The notes: generated from the letters alone by a model not told the origin. A stretch of DNA of 64,000 bases from an uncultured Eubacteriales bacterium (GCA_902765005.1 CACWYB010000023.1:1-64000), one strand, 5' to 3'. Shown: positions 49,678 to 58,957, counted from the first letter of the stretch. Numbers and translations are program-made.

Positions 49678-50715
49678 TTAGGGCAGATATTCCACGTGAA
49701 AGCCCGCCGAACGCAGGAGCCGGTTCATAAACGCCAGGCCCGTGCCCGCGGTGCCCACGCCCTCACAGAGGATCACGTCCGCCTCCCGATCCAGCTCCCT
49801 TAGCAGCCCAAAGAGCCGGCTGCACAGGGTGGTGGGGTCCTGCCGGGTGCCCAGAAGGGCGATGGACCGGCTGCCGTAGAAGGGAGCGGCCTCCGCCGTG
49901 GCGGCGATGCGCACCCGCTTGCCCGCGCCAGCGAATTGGTCATAGAGGGCCGAGATCCGGGCGGCGGCGGCCTTGGGCTCGCCCACCACCACCAGCACCT
50001 GGGCGTTGGGGGCGTAGTGCTTGTATTTCATGCCGGGAGAGGCCACGGTCTCCCCCGCCTTCAGGGGCGAAAGGATGCTGGGGGCCAGGGCCACCTCGCC
50101 GATGACGGCGGCCAGCATCTCCGGCGTCACGGCCCCGGGGCGCAGGATGGTGGGCGCGCCCGCAAGGGACAGGACGGTGCTTTCCACCCCGTAGCGGCAG
50201 GGGCCGCCGTCCAGGATGAGGGGGATGCGGCCGTCCATGTCGTCGAGGACGTGCTGCGCGGTGGTGGGGCTGGGCTTGCCCGAAAGGTTGGCGCTGGGGG
50301 CGGCGATGGGCACGCCGCTGGCGGCGATGAGCGCCCGGGCGGCGGCGCTGTCCGGCATGCGGACGGCCACGGTGTCAAGGCCGGCGGTCACCTGATCGGG
50401 GACGATGGGCGCCCGGCGGTAGATCAGGGTCAGGGGGCCGGGCCAGAAGGTGTCCATGAGCGCCCGGGCATAGGGCGGCTCCCCGTCCCAAAGGGAGAAG
50501 GCGTCCTGCTTCTCGGCCACATGGAGGATCAGGGGGTTGTCGTTGGGACGGCCCTTGGCGGCGAAGATGCGGTCCACCGCGGCGCCGTTGAGGCCGTCGG
50601 CTCCCAGGCCGTAGACCGTTTCCGTGGGGAAGGCCACCAGGCCCCCGGCGCGGATGAGCTGGGCGCCGGTCGGGACAGCTTGCGTATCTTGCGTTGACAA
50701 AACAGAGGTTTTCAT
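49678..50715 (-). CDS. ywlC: L-threonylcarbamoyladenylate synthase (Sua5 type)
   Basis: A 345-residue protein: YrdC domain (about 15-205) with GGLVAFPTETVYGLGADGLN, KGRPNDNPLILHV and PSANLSGKPSPTTAQHV, and a C-terminal Sua5 domain (about 230-345) with SPGMKYKHYAPNAQVLVV. It makes threonylcarbamoyl-AMP for t6A37 of tRNA. Its ribosome binding site AAAGGTGTGAA lies in the 3' arm of a hairpin of the composite repeat upstream, so translation may depend on opening of that stem. Confidence 0.93.
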   Translation of the reverse strand: MKTSVLSTQDTQAVPTGAQLIRAGGLVAFPTETVYGLGADGLNGAAVDRIFAAKGRPNDNPLILHVAEKQDAFSLWDGEPPYARALMDTFWPGPLTLIYRRAPIVPDQVTAGLDTVAVRMPDSAAARALIAASGVPIAAPSANLSGKPSPTTAQHVLDDMDGRIPLILDGGPCRYGVESTVLSLAGAPTILRPGAVTPEMLAAVIGEVALAPSILSPLKAGETVASPGMKYKHYAPNAQVLVVVGEPKAAAARISALYDQFAGAGKRVRIAATAEAAPFYGSRSIALLGTRQDPTTLCSRLFGLLRELDREADVILCEGVGTAGTGLAFMNRLLRSAGFHVEYLP

Positions 50716-50723
50716 TTTAATTC

Positions 50724-50860
50724 ACACCTTTTCTTGAAAGAAAAGGTGTCCAAAAGAACTTTAGGAAGCATAAGAAGCTCAAGAAGAAATCCCTTTTCCC
50801 CTTCCCGGCTTCTCTTTTTTCAGTTCCTTTTTTCTCTTCTCCCGAAGAGAAAAAAGGAAC
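50724..50860. repeat. Composite hairpin repeat, copy 4
   Basis: A 12-bp stem starting ACACCTTTTCTT (50724-50735 with 50738-50749), the shared AAAAGAACTTTAGGAA spacer, a weak central stem (AGAAGC/GCTTCT), and a 17-bp perfect stem starting GTTCCTTTTTTCTCTTC (50823-50839 with 50844-50860). It fills the gap between prfA and the Sua5 gene. Confidence 0.85.
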
Positions 50861-50871
50861 AACAGAAAAGG

Positions 50872-51907
50872 TTACTCCTCCCCCGACAGCTGCCGGGTAC
50901 GCTCGGCCAATATCAGCGCGTCGATCAATTCGTCCATATCCCCATCCATAAACTGCTCCAGCTTATAGAGGGTGAAGTTGATCCGATGGTCCGTGACCCG
51001 GTTCTGGGGGAAGTTGTAGGTCCGGATCCGCTCGCTCCTGTCCCCGGACCCCACCATGCTCTTGCGGGCGCTGGACACGGCGGCGTCCTGCTTGGACTGA
51101 TACAGGTCGTAGATCCGGCTTCGCAGGACCTGCATGGCCTTATCTTTATTTTTATACTGGCTCCGCTCGTCCTGGCAGGCCACCACGATGCCCGTGGGGA
51201 TGTGGGTGATGCGGATGGCGGAGGAGGTCTTGTTCACGTGCTGGCCCCCGGTCGGAATCCTTGATCTCCACCTGCACCTCGTCCACCTGGGGCATGACCG
51301 CCACGGTGGCGGCGCTGGTGTGTATGCGCCCCTGGCTCTCCGTTTCCGGGACCCGCTGGACCCGGTGCACCCCGCTCTCGAACTTCAGGCGGGAGTAGGC
51401 CCCCTTCCCGGACAGGGTCAGGACCACCTCCTTCACCCCGCCCATCTCGGTGCGGTTGTCCTCCACGAACTCCACCTGATACCGATGCCGCTCGGCGTAC
51501 CGCTGGTACATGCGCAGAAGGTCGCTGCCGAAGAGGCTGGCCTCCTCCCCGCCGGTCCCCGCCCGGATCTCCAAGATCACGTCCCTTTCGTCGTTGGGGT
51601 CCTTGGGCAGGAGCAGGATCTTCAGCTCCTCGGTGAGCCGCTCCTCGGTGGCCTTCAATTCGTCCAGCTCGGAGAGGGTCAGCTCCTTCATGTCCGGATC
51701 CAGGCCCTCCTCCAGCAGCTCCCGGCAGCCCTCCTGCTCCCGGAGGTTCTTTTCGTATTGGTCGATGACCGCCACAATCTCCTCCAGCTGCGCCCGCTCC
51801 CGGCTCAGCTCCTTCCAGGCGTTCATGTCCGCCATGGCGTCCGGGGCCGACAGCAGCCGCCCCAGCTCCTCATATCGGGCCTTCAGTTTGATCAGCTTCT
51901 CTCTCAT
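50872..51907 (-). pseudogene. prfA: Peptide chain release factor 1, frameshifted at the GGQ loop
   Basis: Release factor 1 reads UAA and UAG. The first frame from ATG 51907 is normal ([52 protein letters not shown] with the PxT-type codon-recognition loop) up to VQVEIKDSD (about residue 219). Homologs continue with about 11 residues (LRIDTYRASGA-like) before GGQHVNKT; here GAC is followed directly by CGGGGGCCAGCACGTG, which puts [20 protein letters not shown]-like sequence into another frame to the end at 50872. About 32 bases appear missing near 51250. RF1 is normally essential, so an error in the sequence is the most economical explanation. It overlaps prmC by 4 bases (ATGA). Confidence 0.92.
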
Positions 51908-52653
51908 ATCCGTTTCACCGCGGCGACCCGGTCCAGGCCGCCATAATCCTTGATGATCTTTGCTCCCGGAAACAGCGATCTGACCGCCGGCCCCTGACTG
52001 GCGCCGATCTCCAGGAGCAGCGCCCCGCCGGGGCACACATGCGCCTGCCACGCCTCCGCCAGCCGCCGGTAGAAATCCAGGCCGTCCTCGCCCCCGTAGA
52101 GGGCCAGCTCCGGCTCGAACAAAAGCTCCCGCTGCCGGCTTCTCATATCCGCCGCAGAAAGATACGGCGGGTTGCAGGCGACGAGGTCGAAGGCCCCCGG
52201 CACATGGGCGAACAGGTCGCTTTCGAAAAACGCCCCCTCCACCCCGTTTCTATCCGCGTTTCGCTTCGCCAGGGCCAGGGCCGCCGGGGAGATGTCGGCA
52301 AAGGTGACCTGCGCCCCGGCCAGTTTTGCCAGGCTCACGCCGATGCATCCGCTGCCGCAGCACAGATCCAGCACCCGGGCCCCGGGCCGGGGCCTCAAAA
52401 AATTCAGGGCCGCCTCGCAGAGGACCTCCGTGTCCGGCCGGGGGATCAGGGCGTCCGCTCCCACAAAGAAGGGCAGGCCCATGAACGCCCATTCCCCCAG
52501 GATATACTGGAGGGGCTCCCCGTTGAGCCGCCGGGCCACGGCCTCCCGAAGCCAGGCCTCATCCCGGGACGCGTTCAGGAGGAACTTCGCCTCCAGGTCT
52601 GCCTCCTCCCCCGCCGCAGGCAGGAGGGCGGCCGAAAGCTCACGCCTGTTCAT
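51904..52653 (-). CDS. prmC: Release-factor glutamine methyltransferase
   Basis: A 249-residue SAM methyltransferase: LQYILGEWAFMGLPFFV, LIPRPDTEVL, LDLCCGSGCIGVSLAKL (SAM loop) and the catalytic NPPY in VACNPPYLS. It methylates the GGQ glutamine of release factors and is translationally coupled to prfA, a conserved arrangement. It starts inside the end of the upstream YqhQ-like gene (14-base overlap). Confidence 0.93.
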   Translation of the reverse strand: MNRRELSAALLPAAGEEADLEAKFLLNASRDEAWLREAVARRLNGEPLQYILGEWAFMGLPFFVGADALIPRPDTEVLCEAALNFLRPRPGARVLDLCCGSGCIGVSLAKLAGAQVTFADISPAALALAKRNADRNGVEGAFFESDLFAHVPGAFDLVACNPPYLSAADMRSRQRELLFEPELALYGGEDGLDFYRRLAEAWQAHVCPGGALLLEIGASQGPAVRSLFPGAKIIKDYGGLDRVAAVKRI

Positions 52654-53626
52654 CTTCCGCTTCCGGGGCAGCCGCTTCCGCCGGCTCCGCCTTGGGCGCG
52701 AGGACCTGGGCCCGTATATCGTGATCCGGCGGGTCCATGGCCAGGTTGAAGGCGGCCAGGGCCACCTCCACCATGTCCGCGGTGGGCTCGGCGGTGGTGA
52801 TATGCTGCAGAGCCAGGCCGGGGGCCCGGACGGCTCGCGCCAGCCACCCGTCGGAGGCGGCGGCGGCTTTTAAGACCTCGTAGGCAAGGCCCGCCACCAG
52901 GGGGATGAACAGAAGCCGGGTAATCACCCGGGGCAAAAAGGCTCGGACCGGGATGCAGGCGAAGAACAGGATGGACACCATCATGACCAGAAACAGGTAG
53001 TTGGTGCCGCAGCGGGGATGGAGCCGGGTGTAGCGGAGGATGTTCTCCGGGGTCATGTCCCCCCCCGCCTCATAGCAGGCGATGGTCTTATGCTCCGCCC
53101 CGTGGTACATGAACACCCGGCGGATGTCCTTGATCCGGGACACGGCCAGCAGATACCCCAGGAAGATGAGGAGCCGGGCCACCCCCTCCAGCAGGCTCAC
53201 CAGGAACCCGCTTTCGATTTTGAAAAAGCTCACCGCCAGGGAGGGCAGCACCACGAAGAGCCCCACCGCCAGCGCCGCCGCCAGGACCACGGCCACGGTC
53301 ATGGCCATATCCCCCGCGGACTTGCCCAGCTTTTGGGAGAGCCACCTTTCGAACTTGCTGGGCTCCTCCTCCATCTCCTCCCCCAGCAGCTCCGCGCTGC
53401 GCGTGGTGATCTTCATCCCTCCGGCCAACGCCTCCACAAAGGCGTACACCCCCCGGACCACGGGCCAGGTGGGAAAGCTGCCCTTCTTGTGCTGGTTTTT
53501 ATTCTGATAGTATTCGGTGACGATGGTGCCGTCGCTCTGGCGCACGGCCAGGGCGGTGCCGTTTTGAGGGTTCTTCATCATGACCCCCTCCATGACGGCC
53601 TGGCCGCCCACGGCGCATCTCTTCAT
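52640..53626 (-). CDS. yqhQ: YqhQ-like DUF1385 membrane protein
   Basis: A 328-residue protein beginning MKRCAVGGQAVMEGVMMKNP, the DUF1385 signature, with the YHGAEHKTIACYE motif and four or so membrane helices (about 105-135, 140-165, 205-230, 237-260). The Ala/Glu/Pro-rich C-terminal tail is not part of the domain. Function unknown; the YqhQ-PrmC-PrfA order is common in Clostridia. AGGAAG precedes ATG 53626; the upstream in-frame extension crosses the promoter. Confidence 0.9.
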   Translation of the reverse strand: MKRCAVGGQAVMEGVMMKNPQNGTALAVRQSDGTIVTEYYQNKNQHKKGSFPTWPVVRGVYAFVEALAGGMKITTRSAELLGEEMEEEPSKFERWLSQKLGKSAGDMAMTVAVVLAAALAVGLFVVLPSLAVSFFKIESGFLVSLLEGVARLLIFLGYLLAVSRIKDIRRVFMYHGAEHKTIACYEAGGDMTPENILRYTRLHPRCGTNYLFLVMMVSILFFACIPVRAFLPRVITRLLFIPLVAGLAYEVLKAAAASDGWLARAVRAPGLALQHITTAEPTADMVEVALAAFNLAMDPPDHDIRAQVLAPKAEPAEAAAPEAEDEQA

Positions 53627-53678
53627 AGCTTCCTGTCCCTTCCGCCCCGGATGGCCCGGGGCATACTGATTTGATGAT

Positions 53679-53707
53679 ATCATACCATACCCTGCCCCCG
53701 GCCGCAA
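53679..53707 (-). promoter_or_regulatory. Promoter of yqhQ-prmC-prfA
   Basis: Minus strand TTGCGG (53707-53702), 17-bp spacer, TATGAT (53684-53679). Confidence 0.7.
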
Positions 53708-53730
53708 GGCATATCCGCTTTGCGGGTAAA

Positions 53731-53757
53731 GGAAAAGCCGCCGGCGGGGCCGGCGGC
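53731..53757 (-). terminator. Terminator of the ECF sigma/DUF4179-like unit
   Basis: A 9-bp stem GCCGCCGGC / GCCGGCGGC (53737-53745, 53749-53757) with TTTTCC following on the minus strand. Confidence 0.85.
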
Positions 53758-53775
53758 TCGGGGTTTCTCTCTGTT

Positions 53776-55197
53776 TTACGGCAGTTCCAGGGGGAAGGAA
53801 AGAAGGGACTGATAGGAAGTGGTGATGTCCCAGCCGTTCTCAGGGAAGGTGGTCTGCTTCCAGGTGTCGCCCACGGGCTCCTCGTTGAAGCTGTTCACGG
53901 CGTGGAGGGCCAGGCGGACGGTGACGCCCCGCTGTTTCAGGACTTCATAGTCCGAGGGGAAGAGGGGCAAGATCACCGTGTAGGCGAGGGTGCCGTCCTC
54001 CTGGACGACCACCTCCGGGAAGGCGGGCTCATAGACGGTGTCGTCCCCGCCCAGGGTATAGCTCACGGACATGCCCTGGAATTTGCCCCTCTCGTTGGTG
54101 GGGTCAAGGAGGCTGCGCCGCATCTGAGCGGTCCAGTCGACCGGCGCTTCCTTCACCCGGTAGCTCAGGTAGACGCCGGTGCTGCGGAAGCTGGTCGTTT
54201 CCTCCAGCACCACGCCGTCAAGGTTCACGGGCTGGTTCCACATGGTGTCGTAATCCATGGTGAGCACGGCGTTTCCGGACAGGCTCCGCTCGATGGTTTT
54301 TGTGTTCGCATTGGTGGCGGCCAGGGCCCCGTCCAGGTCGAAGGAGAAGGTGTAATAGATGGTCCCCAGGGTGCCGATGTGGGCCATATCATCCACGTTC
54401 ACATCCATAACGGATATTTCGGAGGTGAAGCTGATTCGCCCGCTGCCGATAAGGGGGCCGTTCAGGTTGTACTCGCTGTGGAGGGTGATTCCGTCCTCGG
54501 CAAAGGTCTCCTCCATGAGGCCGGTCTCACTGTTGACGGTGGCGATCCTCTCCCCCGTGTCCGTGTACACTGTCTGCTCCGTAAATGCGTCCAGCCACTT
54601 GTCTCCGTGCTGCTCCTGAGAGAAGGCGGCGGCGTGGTCCGTGTTCAGGCGGATGGTGTAGGCGAAGGTGGTGCCGTCATAAAGGACCTCCTGTATCTCG
54701 GGCCGAATATCCCGGACCCAGGCCCAATCCGCCTCGTCGTACTTCTTCTGGTCCATCTTCACACGCCACTGGTTCAGGGTGTCGGCGTCCTCCATCTCGG
54801 GCAGCATGACCACATTCACGCCCTCGCCCTTCGGCGCGGCGTCCTTCACCACCTGCTCGATCTCTGGGACCGCGGAGGCTTCGGTCCGCTGCTCGGGGGG
54901 CGTGTCCAGATAGTCCCCGGGCTTGTAGTCGTCCCGGTGGAGCCAGCCCGCCACAGCGTAGGCCGTGCCGGACAGCAGCAGCACCAGGGCTAAACTGGCC
55001 GCCCCGAAGGCCACCGGAGACCGGCGCATGAACCGGCCCACCCAGGCTAAAGGAGGCGTTTCAATGCTGTCCAGGGTCCGGCGGACCGCCTCCCGGCTCC
55101 GGCGGGGTGGCTGGGGCCGGCTCTCCTTGAGCAGGGCGCACAGGGGATCGAGCCTCAGCTCCCGTTCCTGCTCCACGATGTTTTCCTTATATTCCAT
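53776..55197 (-). CDS. Membrane-anchored DUF4179-like protein, probable anti-sigma factor
   Basis: A 473-residue protein: a cytoplasmic N-terminal segment (about 1-60), one membrane helix (about 62-85, VAFGAASLALVLLLSGTAYAVAGW) and a large outside beta-rich region. The architecture and the position, overlapping the ECF sigma gene by 11 bases, match DUF4179-type anti-sigma partners of Clostridia. The family binds its sigma via the cytoplasmic part and releases it on an envelope signal. The actual signal is not visible. Confidence 0.8.
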   Translation of the reverse strand: MEYKENIVEQERELRLDPLCALLKESRPQPPRRSREAVRRTLDSIETPPLAWVGRFMRRSPVAFGAASLALVLLLSGTAYAVAGWLHRDDYKPGDYLDTPPEQRTEASAVPEIEQVVKDAAPKGEGVNVVMLPEMEDADTLNQWRVKMDQKKYDEADWAWVRDIRPEIQEVLYDGTTFAYTIRLNTDHAAAFSQEQHGDKWLDAFTEQTVYTDTGERIATVNSETGLMEETFAEDGITLHSEYNLNGPLIGSGRISFTSEISVMDVNVDDMAHIGTLGTIYYTFSFDLDGALAATNANTKTIERSLSGNAVLTMDYDTMWNQPVNLDGVVLEETTSFRSTGVYLSYRVKEAPVDWTAQMRRSLLDPTNERGKFQGMSVSYTLGGDDTVYEPAFPEVVVQEDGTLAYTVILPLFPSDYEVLKQRGVTVRLALHAVNSFNEEPVGDTWKQTTFPENGWDITTSYQSLLSFPLELP

Positions 55198-55684
55198 ACT
55201 CTTTCAACTCCTCTCTCAGCCGTGCCCGCCCCCGGTAGAGGTGGGAGACCACGGTGCCCTCCGGCATGTCCAGCACCCGGGCAATGTCCGCCACGGGCAT
55301 ATCCTCAAAGTAGAACAGCATCACCGGCAGCCGGTATTTTTCAGGCAGGGCCTGGACCGCCCGGCGCACATCCAGCTTCAGCTCCTTATCCCGGGGCGCC
55401 TCGGCCAGATTCTCGTCCAGCGCCAGGGTGAAGCCCCGGCGGGCCATGTTTCGGCTCTCGTTGACGGCGATCTTCACCAGCCAGGCCTTGAAGCTGCCGC
55501 TGTCCTTCACGCTCCGGCGGGAGCGCCAACCCTTCAAAAGGGCGCTTTGGACCGCGTCCGCCGCGGCATCCCAGTTGCCCAGGACCCCGTAGCTCACCGT
55601 GAGCAGGAGCCGCTCCAGAGGGGCCGCCGCCTGGGAAAAGCCCTCACGGGTGGTGATGTCGGTTGTGTTCGGTCGTTCTGTCAT
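55187..55684 (-). CDS. ECF-type RNA polymerase sigma factor
   Basis: A 165-residue sigma factor: region 2 (LLLTVSYGVLGNWDAAADAVQSALLKGW, FKAWLVKIAVNESRNMAR) and region 4 (VQALPEKYRLPVMLFYFEDMPVADIARVLDMPEGTVVSHLYRGRARLREELKEY). ATG 55684 is chosen because AGAAAGGAAA lies upstream; an in-frame ATG 11 codons earlier (55717) would overlap the predicted -10 of its promoter. Followed by its membrane partner. Autoregulation is suggested by the ECF-type promoter upstream. Confidence 0.92.
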   Translation of the reverse strand: MTERPNTTDITTREGFSQAAAPLERLLLTVSYGVLGNWDAAADAVQSALLKGWRSRRSVKDSGSFKAWLVKIAVNESRNMARRGFTLALDENLAEAPRDKELKLDVRRAVQALPEKYRLPVMLFYFEDMPVADIARVLDMPEGTVVSHLYRGRARLREELKEYGI

Positions 55685-55720
55685 AGGGTTTCCTTTCTTG
55701 AAACGCGCTTCTGTCAATAG

Positions 55721-55747
55721 GACACGAGAGGCGGGCGAAAGATTGCA
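55721..55747 (-). promoter_or_regulatory. Candidate ECF-type autoregulatory promoter
   Basis: Minus strand TGCAATC (55747-55741), 14-bp spacer, CGTGTC (55726-55721). The pattern resembles the TGCAAC...CGTC promoters of ECF sigma operons with DUF4179-like partners in Clostridia, rather than a sigma-A site. Confidence 0.5.
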
Positions 55748-55750
55748 GGG

Positions 55751-55785
55751 AATGAAAAAGAAGCGGGGGCGCCGCTTCTTTTTTT
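55751..55785. terminator. Terminator of the MoxR/DUF58/transglutaminase operon
   Basis: A 10-bp stem AAAGAAGCGG / CCGCTTCTTT (55757-55766, 55772-55781) flanked by A- and T-runs, usable in both directions. Confidence 0.85.
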
Positions 55786-55793
55786 CTTTTGGA

Positions 55794-57992
55794 TCACCAG
55801 AGCCAGAGCACGTATCGGAGGAACCAGAGTTTGTACCAGGGGAGGCGCTGCTCCAGCTCCTTGCGGGCGGCCTTCACAAAGCCGGCCATGGCCCGCTTCT
55901 GCTTCTCCCCAAAGGCGTGGTCGGAGAAGGCGGCCTCGTCGGCCAGGACGGCGGCCTCCTCCGGGGCGACGGCCCCCCGGCGGGTGAGCTTCATAAGCTC
56001 CCCATAGCCGTAGAGCACGGCCTGCCGGCCCTCCCCCTGGAGCATGCGGGCGTTGCGGTTCTTGCACACCTGCTGCCGCAGACGGATATAGAGGAAGATG
56101 AGAGCCGGCACCAGCAATAGCCACAGCAGGTGGACCGCCCAGCCCGGGTTTTCCGTTCCAGGCTCGTCCGGGTTCGGGGTGGCCGCGCCGCCCTCCGGGG
56201 GCTCCGGCGTGGGCTCGGGGGTGGGCTCCGGCGTGGGGGTGATCTCCACGGCGGGAGAGTCGTCCGGGCCGGGGGTGGGCTCCTCCGTGGGTTTGGGGGT
56301 GGGCTCCGGGCCGGGGGTGGGCTCCTCCGTGGGCGCGGGGGTCTGAGGCTCCGGCTCCTCCCCGGGGTCGGTGGTGGGGGCGGGTAGATCCCAGCCCGGG
56401 TCGTCCCCGCCGGTGGCCTCCACGGGCACCCAGCCCCAGCCGTTCACATAGACCTCCACCCAGGCATGGGCGTTGTGATCCGTGACCTCGGCGTAGGTCT
56501 CCGCCGCCTCCAGGGTGAGGGCGTAGCCGGTGACGAACCGGGCGGGCACCCCCTTGGCCTGCAGGAGGGCGGCCACGGCGCTGGCGTAGTGGACGCAGTA
56601 GCCCCGCTTGCTGACGGTGAGGAAATAGAGGGCGAAGTCCTCCCCCTGGGGGATGGGGCCGGGGTTCAGGTCATACTCCGCCATGCCCTGGACGATGGCG
56701 GCGACGGCCTGGGCCAGGGCGTAGGGGTCCTGGGCGTCGGGGAGCTCATAGGGCTTCAAAAAGTCCAGCAGCGCCTCCCGGCGGGCGGAGGCAAGGTTGG
56801 TGTAGGCGGATTTGGCCCAGGCGGCGTAGTCCTGCTCGGCGCTGTTCCCCTGCCGGGGCTGCAGCTGGGCCGGTACGTTGCGGAAGGCCCAGGCGTAGGC
56901 TTCGGGCTTGTCGTTGTTGAGGATGTAGTTCTCCCGGATGTCCCCCCAGATCCCCTCCTTCACCACGGCATAAGGGGTGTAGATGAGGGTGGAATCGGCG
57001 TTGGCCACCACGATTCGCTCCGTGTCCCCGGGCAGGGAGCCGCCCAGGGTGAACAGGGCCTCCCCCCGGGCGTATTCGTTGGTGAAGCTCCAGTACCGGC
57101 CGTCGTACCGGCCGTAGGAGGTACCCCTCAGGTAGAGCCGGCCGGGCTGGCTGCTCTTCACGTCCAGGATATGGGTGCCCTCGGATTGGCGCTCCCCCTC
57201 CCGGGACAGGTCCTCCCGTTCGTTCACGTCCCGGTCCAGGAGCCGGTTCAGCTTCTCCCAGGCGCTGGCCGCCTGCCGCAGGAGCTGGTCCACGTTCTCC
57301 TCCGTGGACCGGGGCTCATACTGCTCCGGGGGCAGGAGCCGGATGAGGAGCAGTATGCCCAGCAGCAGGGAGAGGATGGCCAATATGGTCACCCGGCCGA
57401 TGCCGTTTCCCTTGTGGAGCCGAAGGCCTCCGGAGAAGAACACCCCGCCGAAGTAGAGGCACACCAGCACGCAGGCCCAGCCCGCGGGGGGCAGATCGGT
57501 GTAGATGAGGGAAAGGCCCACCAGGGGCAGGGGCACCAGCATGGGCAAAAACATGGACTCCCCGGAGACCAGGCCCCAGCTGATGAGCAGGGACATGGCC
57601 ACCATGACCGCGCCCACAAAGAAGCCGATGAAGTAGGCGTAGTCCTCCACCCCGGCGGGCATGGTGCCCGGGTTGGGGATGAAGGAGATGGTGTGGGAGA
57701 GGATGGCCTGGATGCTGCGGATGGCCAAGGCGGCGCCGCTGTAGAGCTTGCGCCAGCGGAAGATGCTGATGAGCAGGACCGTGGCGCCGAAGGGGATGAG
57801 CAGATAGGCCCCCAGCTCGGGCAGGGTGAACAGCAGCGTCATGAACCCGCTGATGATCAGGGCGCAGATCACGATGGCGAAGGTGTGGTAGGGCAGATCG
57901 TAGGCCGTGATCACGCACATGGGGGCGCCCAGGGTGCCGCAGAAGACCAGCAGCCAGGTGCCGAAGAAGCGCAGGTAGGGGAATTTTTTCAT
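55794..57992 (-). CDS. Membrane transglutaminase-like protein (TgpA type) with DUF4129-like tail
   Basis: A 732-residue protein: six or so N-terminal membrane helices (to about 220), an outside transglutaminase-like domain with catalytic Cys in SKRGYCVHYASAVAALLQA and His in DHNAHAWVEVYVNGWGWVPVEATGG, a long TEEPTPGPEPTP-type linker (about 555-630), a last membrane helix (about 640-660) and a cytoplasmic DUF4129-like helical tail. With a MoxR ATPase and a DUF58 protein it forms the common three-gene cluster whose role is thought to be protein crosslinking or folding at the membrane. ATGA overlap with the DUF58 gene. Confidence 0.88.
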   Translation of the reverse strand: MKKFPYLRFFGTWLLVFCGTLGAPMCVITAYDLPYHTFAIVICALIISGFMTLLFTLPELGAYLLIPFGATVLLISIFRWRKLYSGAALAIRSIQAILSHTISFIPNPGTMPAGVEDYAYFIGFFVGAVMVAMSLLISWGLVSGESMFLPMLVPLPLVGLSLIYTDLPPAGWACVLVCLYFGGVFFSGGLRLHKGNGIGRVTILAILSLLLGILLLIRLLPPEQYEPRSTEENVDQLLRQAASAWEKLNRLLDRDVNEREDLSREGERQSEGTHILDVKSSQPGRLYLRGTSYGRYDGRYWSFTNEYARGEALFTLGGSLPGDTERIVVANADSTLIYTPYAVVKEGIWGDIRENYILNNDKPEAYAWAFRNVPAQLQPRQGNSAEQDYAAWAKSAYTNLASARREALLDFLKPYELPDAQDPYALAQAVAAIVQGMAEYDLNPGPIPQGEDFALYFLTVSKRGYCVHYASAVAALLQAKGVPARFVTGYALTLEAAETYAEVTDHNAHAWVEVYVNGWGWVPVEATGGDDPGWDLPAPTTDPGEEPEPQTPAPTEEPTPGPEPTPKPTEEPTPGPDDSPAVEITPTPEPTPEPTPEPPEGGAATPNPDEPGTENPGWAVHLLWLLLVPALIFLYIRLRQQVCKNRNARMLQGEGRQAVLYGYGELMKLTRRGAVAPEEAAVLADEAAFSDHAFGEKQKRAMAGFVKAARKELEQRLPWYKLWFLRYVLWLW

Positions 57993-58957
57993 GGGCGCTT
58001 ACCCCCTTCCCCCACCAGGGGCCGGATGCTGTAGACCAGCTCGTCGGGCTTGTTTCGATCCACGGGGCCCCGGGTGCCGTCGGGACGGGCGGACAGGATC
58101 TGGAGCATGCACTCGTCCAGGCTGTTTTTGTCCCGAACGTAGGCGTTCATGTGAGCCCCGTAGCAGATGCGGTGGGGCACGCCCTTGTCGATCAGATCCT
58201 GGCTCAGATACAGCAGCTGATCCAGCTGGCTTTCCAGCTGCTTCTGGGTGCCCCGGGGGGTGACGGACAGGGCCACCCGCTTGCGCTTCATGAGCTGGGG
58301 CTCCCGGACGATGGGATCGTCCAGCTTGGAGGAGAGCTTCCAGTGGATCATGTTGAGGGGGTCCCCCTGCCGATAGGGCCTAAGCTCATGCTCCTCGGAG
58401 TAGCCGCCGCCGGGCTTGGGCTTGAGGCACAGGGCGGAATCCTGATCCAGCTCCGGCATGGGCACGGGCTTTGTGGCCTCGGGGAGCACGGCGTAGGTGG
58501 CCGGGTCGCAGCGCTTGACGGGCAGGAAGAAGATGCCCATGTAGTCCCAGGCGCGCAGCTTGCTCACGGCGCAGGAGATGACGCCGCAGTGGTCGCTGGG
58601 CAGGCTCAGGGCCTCCTCCGCCTGCAGCACCCCCCAGAAGGTGAACTTCTGCCTCTTCAGGGCCGCACCGCTGAACTTGTTCTCCCCGGTGAACACGAAG
58701 GAAAGGCAGCCCACGGGCAGGAAGAACCGGCTGTCGATCTTGATCCGGGCGGCGGCAGCCTCCCCCCGGGGAGAGGCCCCGGAGGCGGACAGGTGCACCC
58801 TGACCCGGAGCATGGCCGGCAGGCTGACCAGCAGGGAGACGAAGGGCATAAGGATCAAAAAGCGTACGAGAATAAAGGACAGATACTGTCCGTACAGGCT
58901 ATGGAACGCCACGCCGAAAAGGAGCGCCGTTATGTATGCGATCCGGCGGCCAGCCAT
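57989..58957 (-). CDS. DUF58 protein of the MoxR cluster
   Basis: A 322-residue protein: two N-terminal membrane helices (about 8-50), a variable region, and the DUF58 signature EEHELRPYRQGDPLNMIHWKLSSKLDDPIVREP followed by a vWA-like fold. Partner of MoxR ATPases, function unresolved. The gene starts immediately after the MoxR stop (TAAATG) and overlaps the transglutaminase gene. Confidence 0.9.
   Translation of the reverse strand: MAGRRIAYITALLFGVAFHSLYGQYLSFILVRFLILMPFVSLLVSLPAMLRVRVHLSASGASPRGEAAAARIKIDSRFFLPVGCLSFVFTGENKFSGAALKRQKFTFWGVLQAEEALSLPSDHCGVISCAVSKLRAWDYMGIFFLPVKRCDPATYAVLPEATKPVPMPELDQDSALCLKPKPGGGYSEEHELRPYRQGDPLNMIHWKLSSKLDDPIVREPQLMKRKRVALSVTPRGTQKQLESQLDQLLYLSQDLIDKGVPHRICYGAHMNAYVRDKNSLDECMLQILSARPDGTRGPVDRNKPDELVYSIRPLVGEGGKRP

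Noticed and set aside
50872-51907. Programmed frameshifting in the release factor gene
   Set aside because: Programmed +1 shifting is known in prfB near codon 25 with an in-frame UGA. This is prfA near codon 219, and coding bases are missing rather than shifted.
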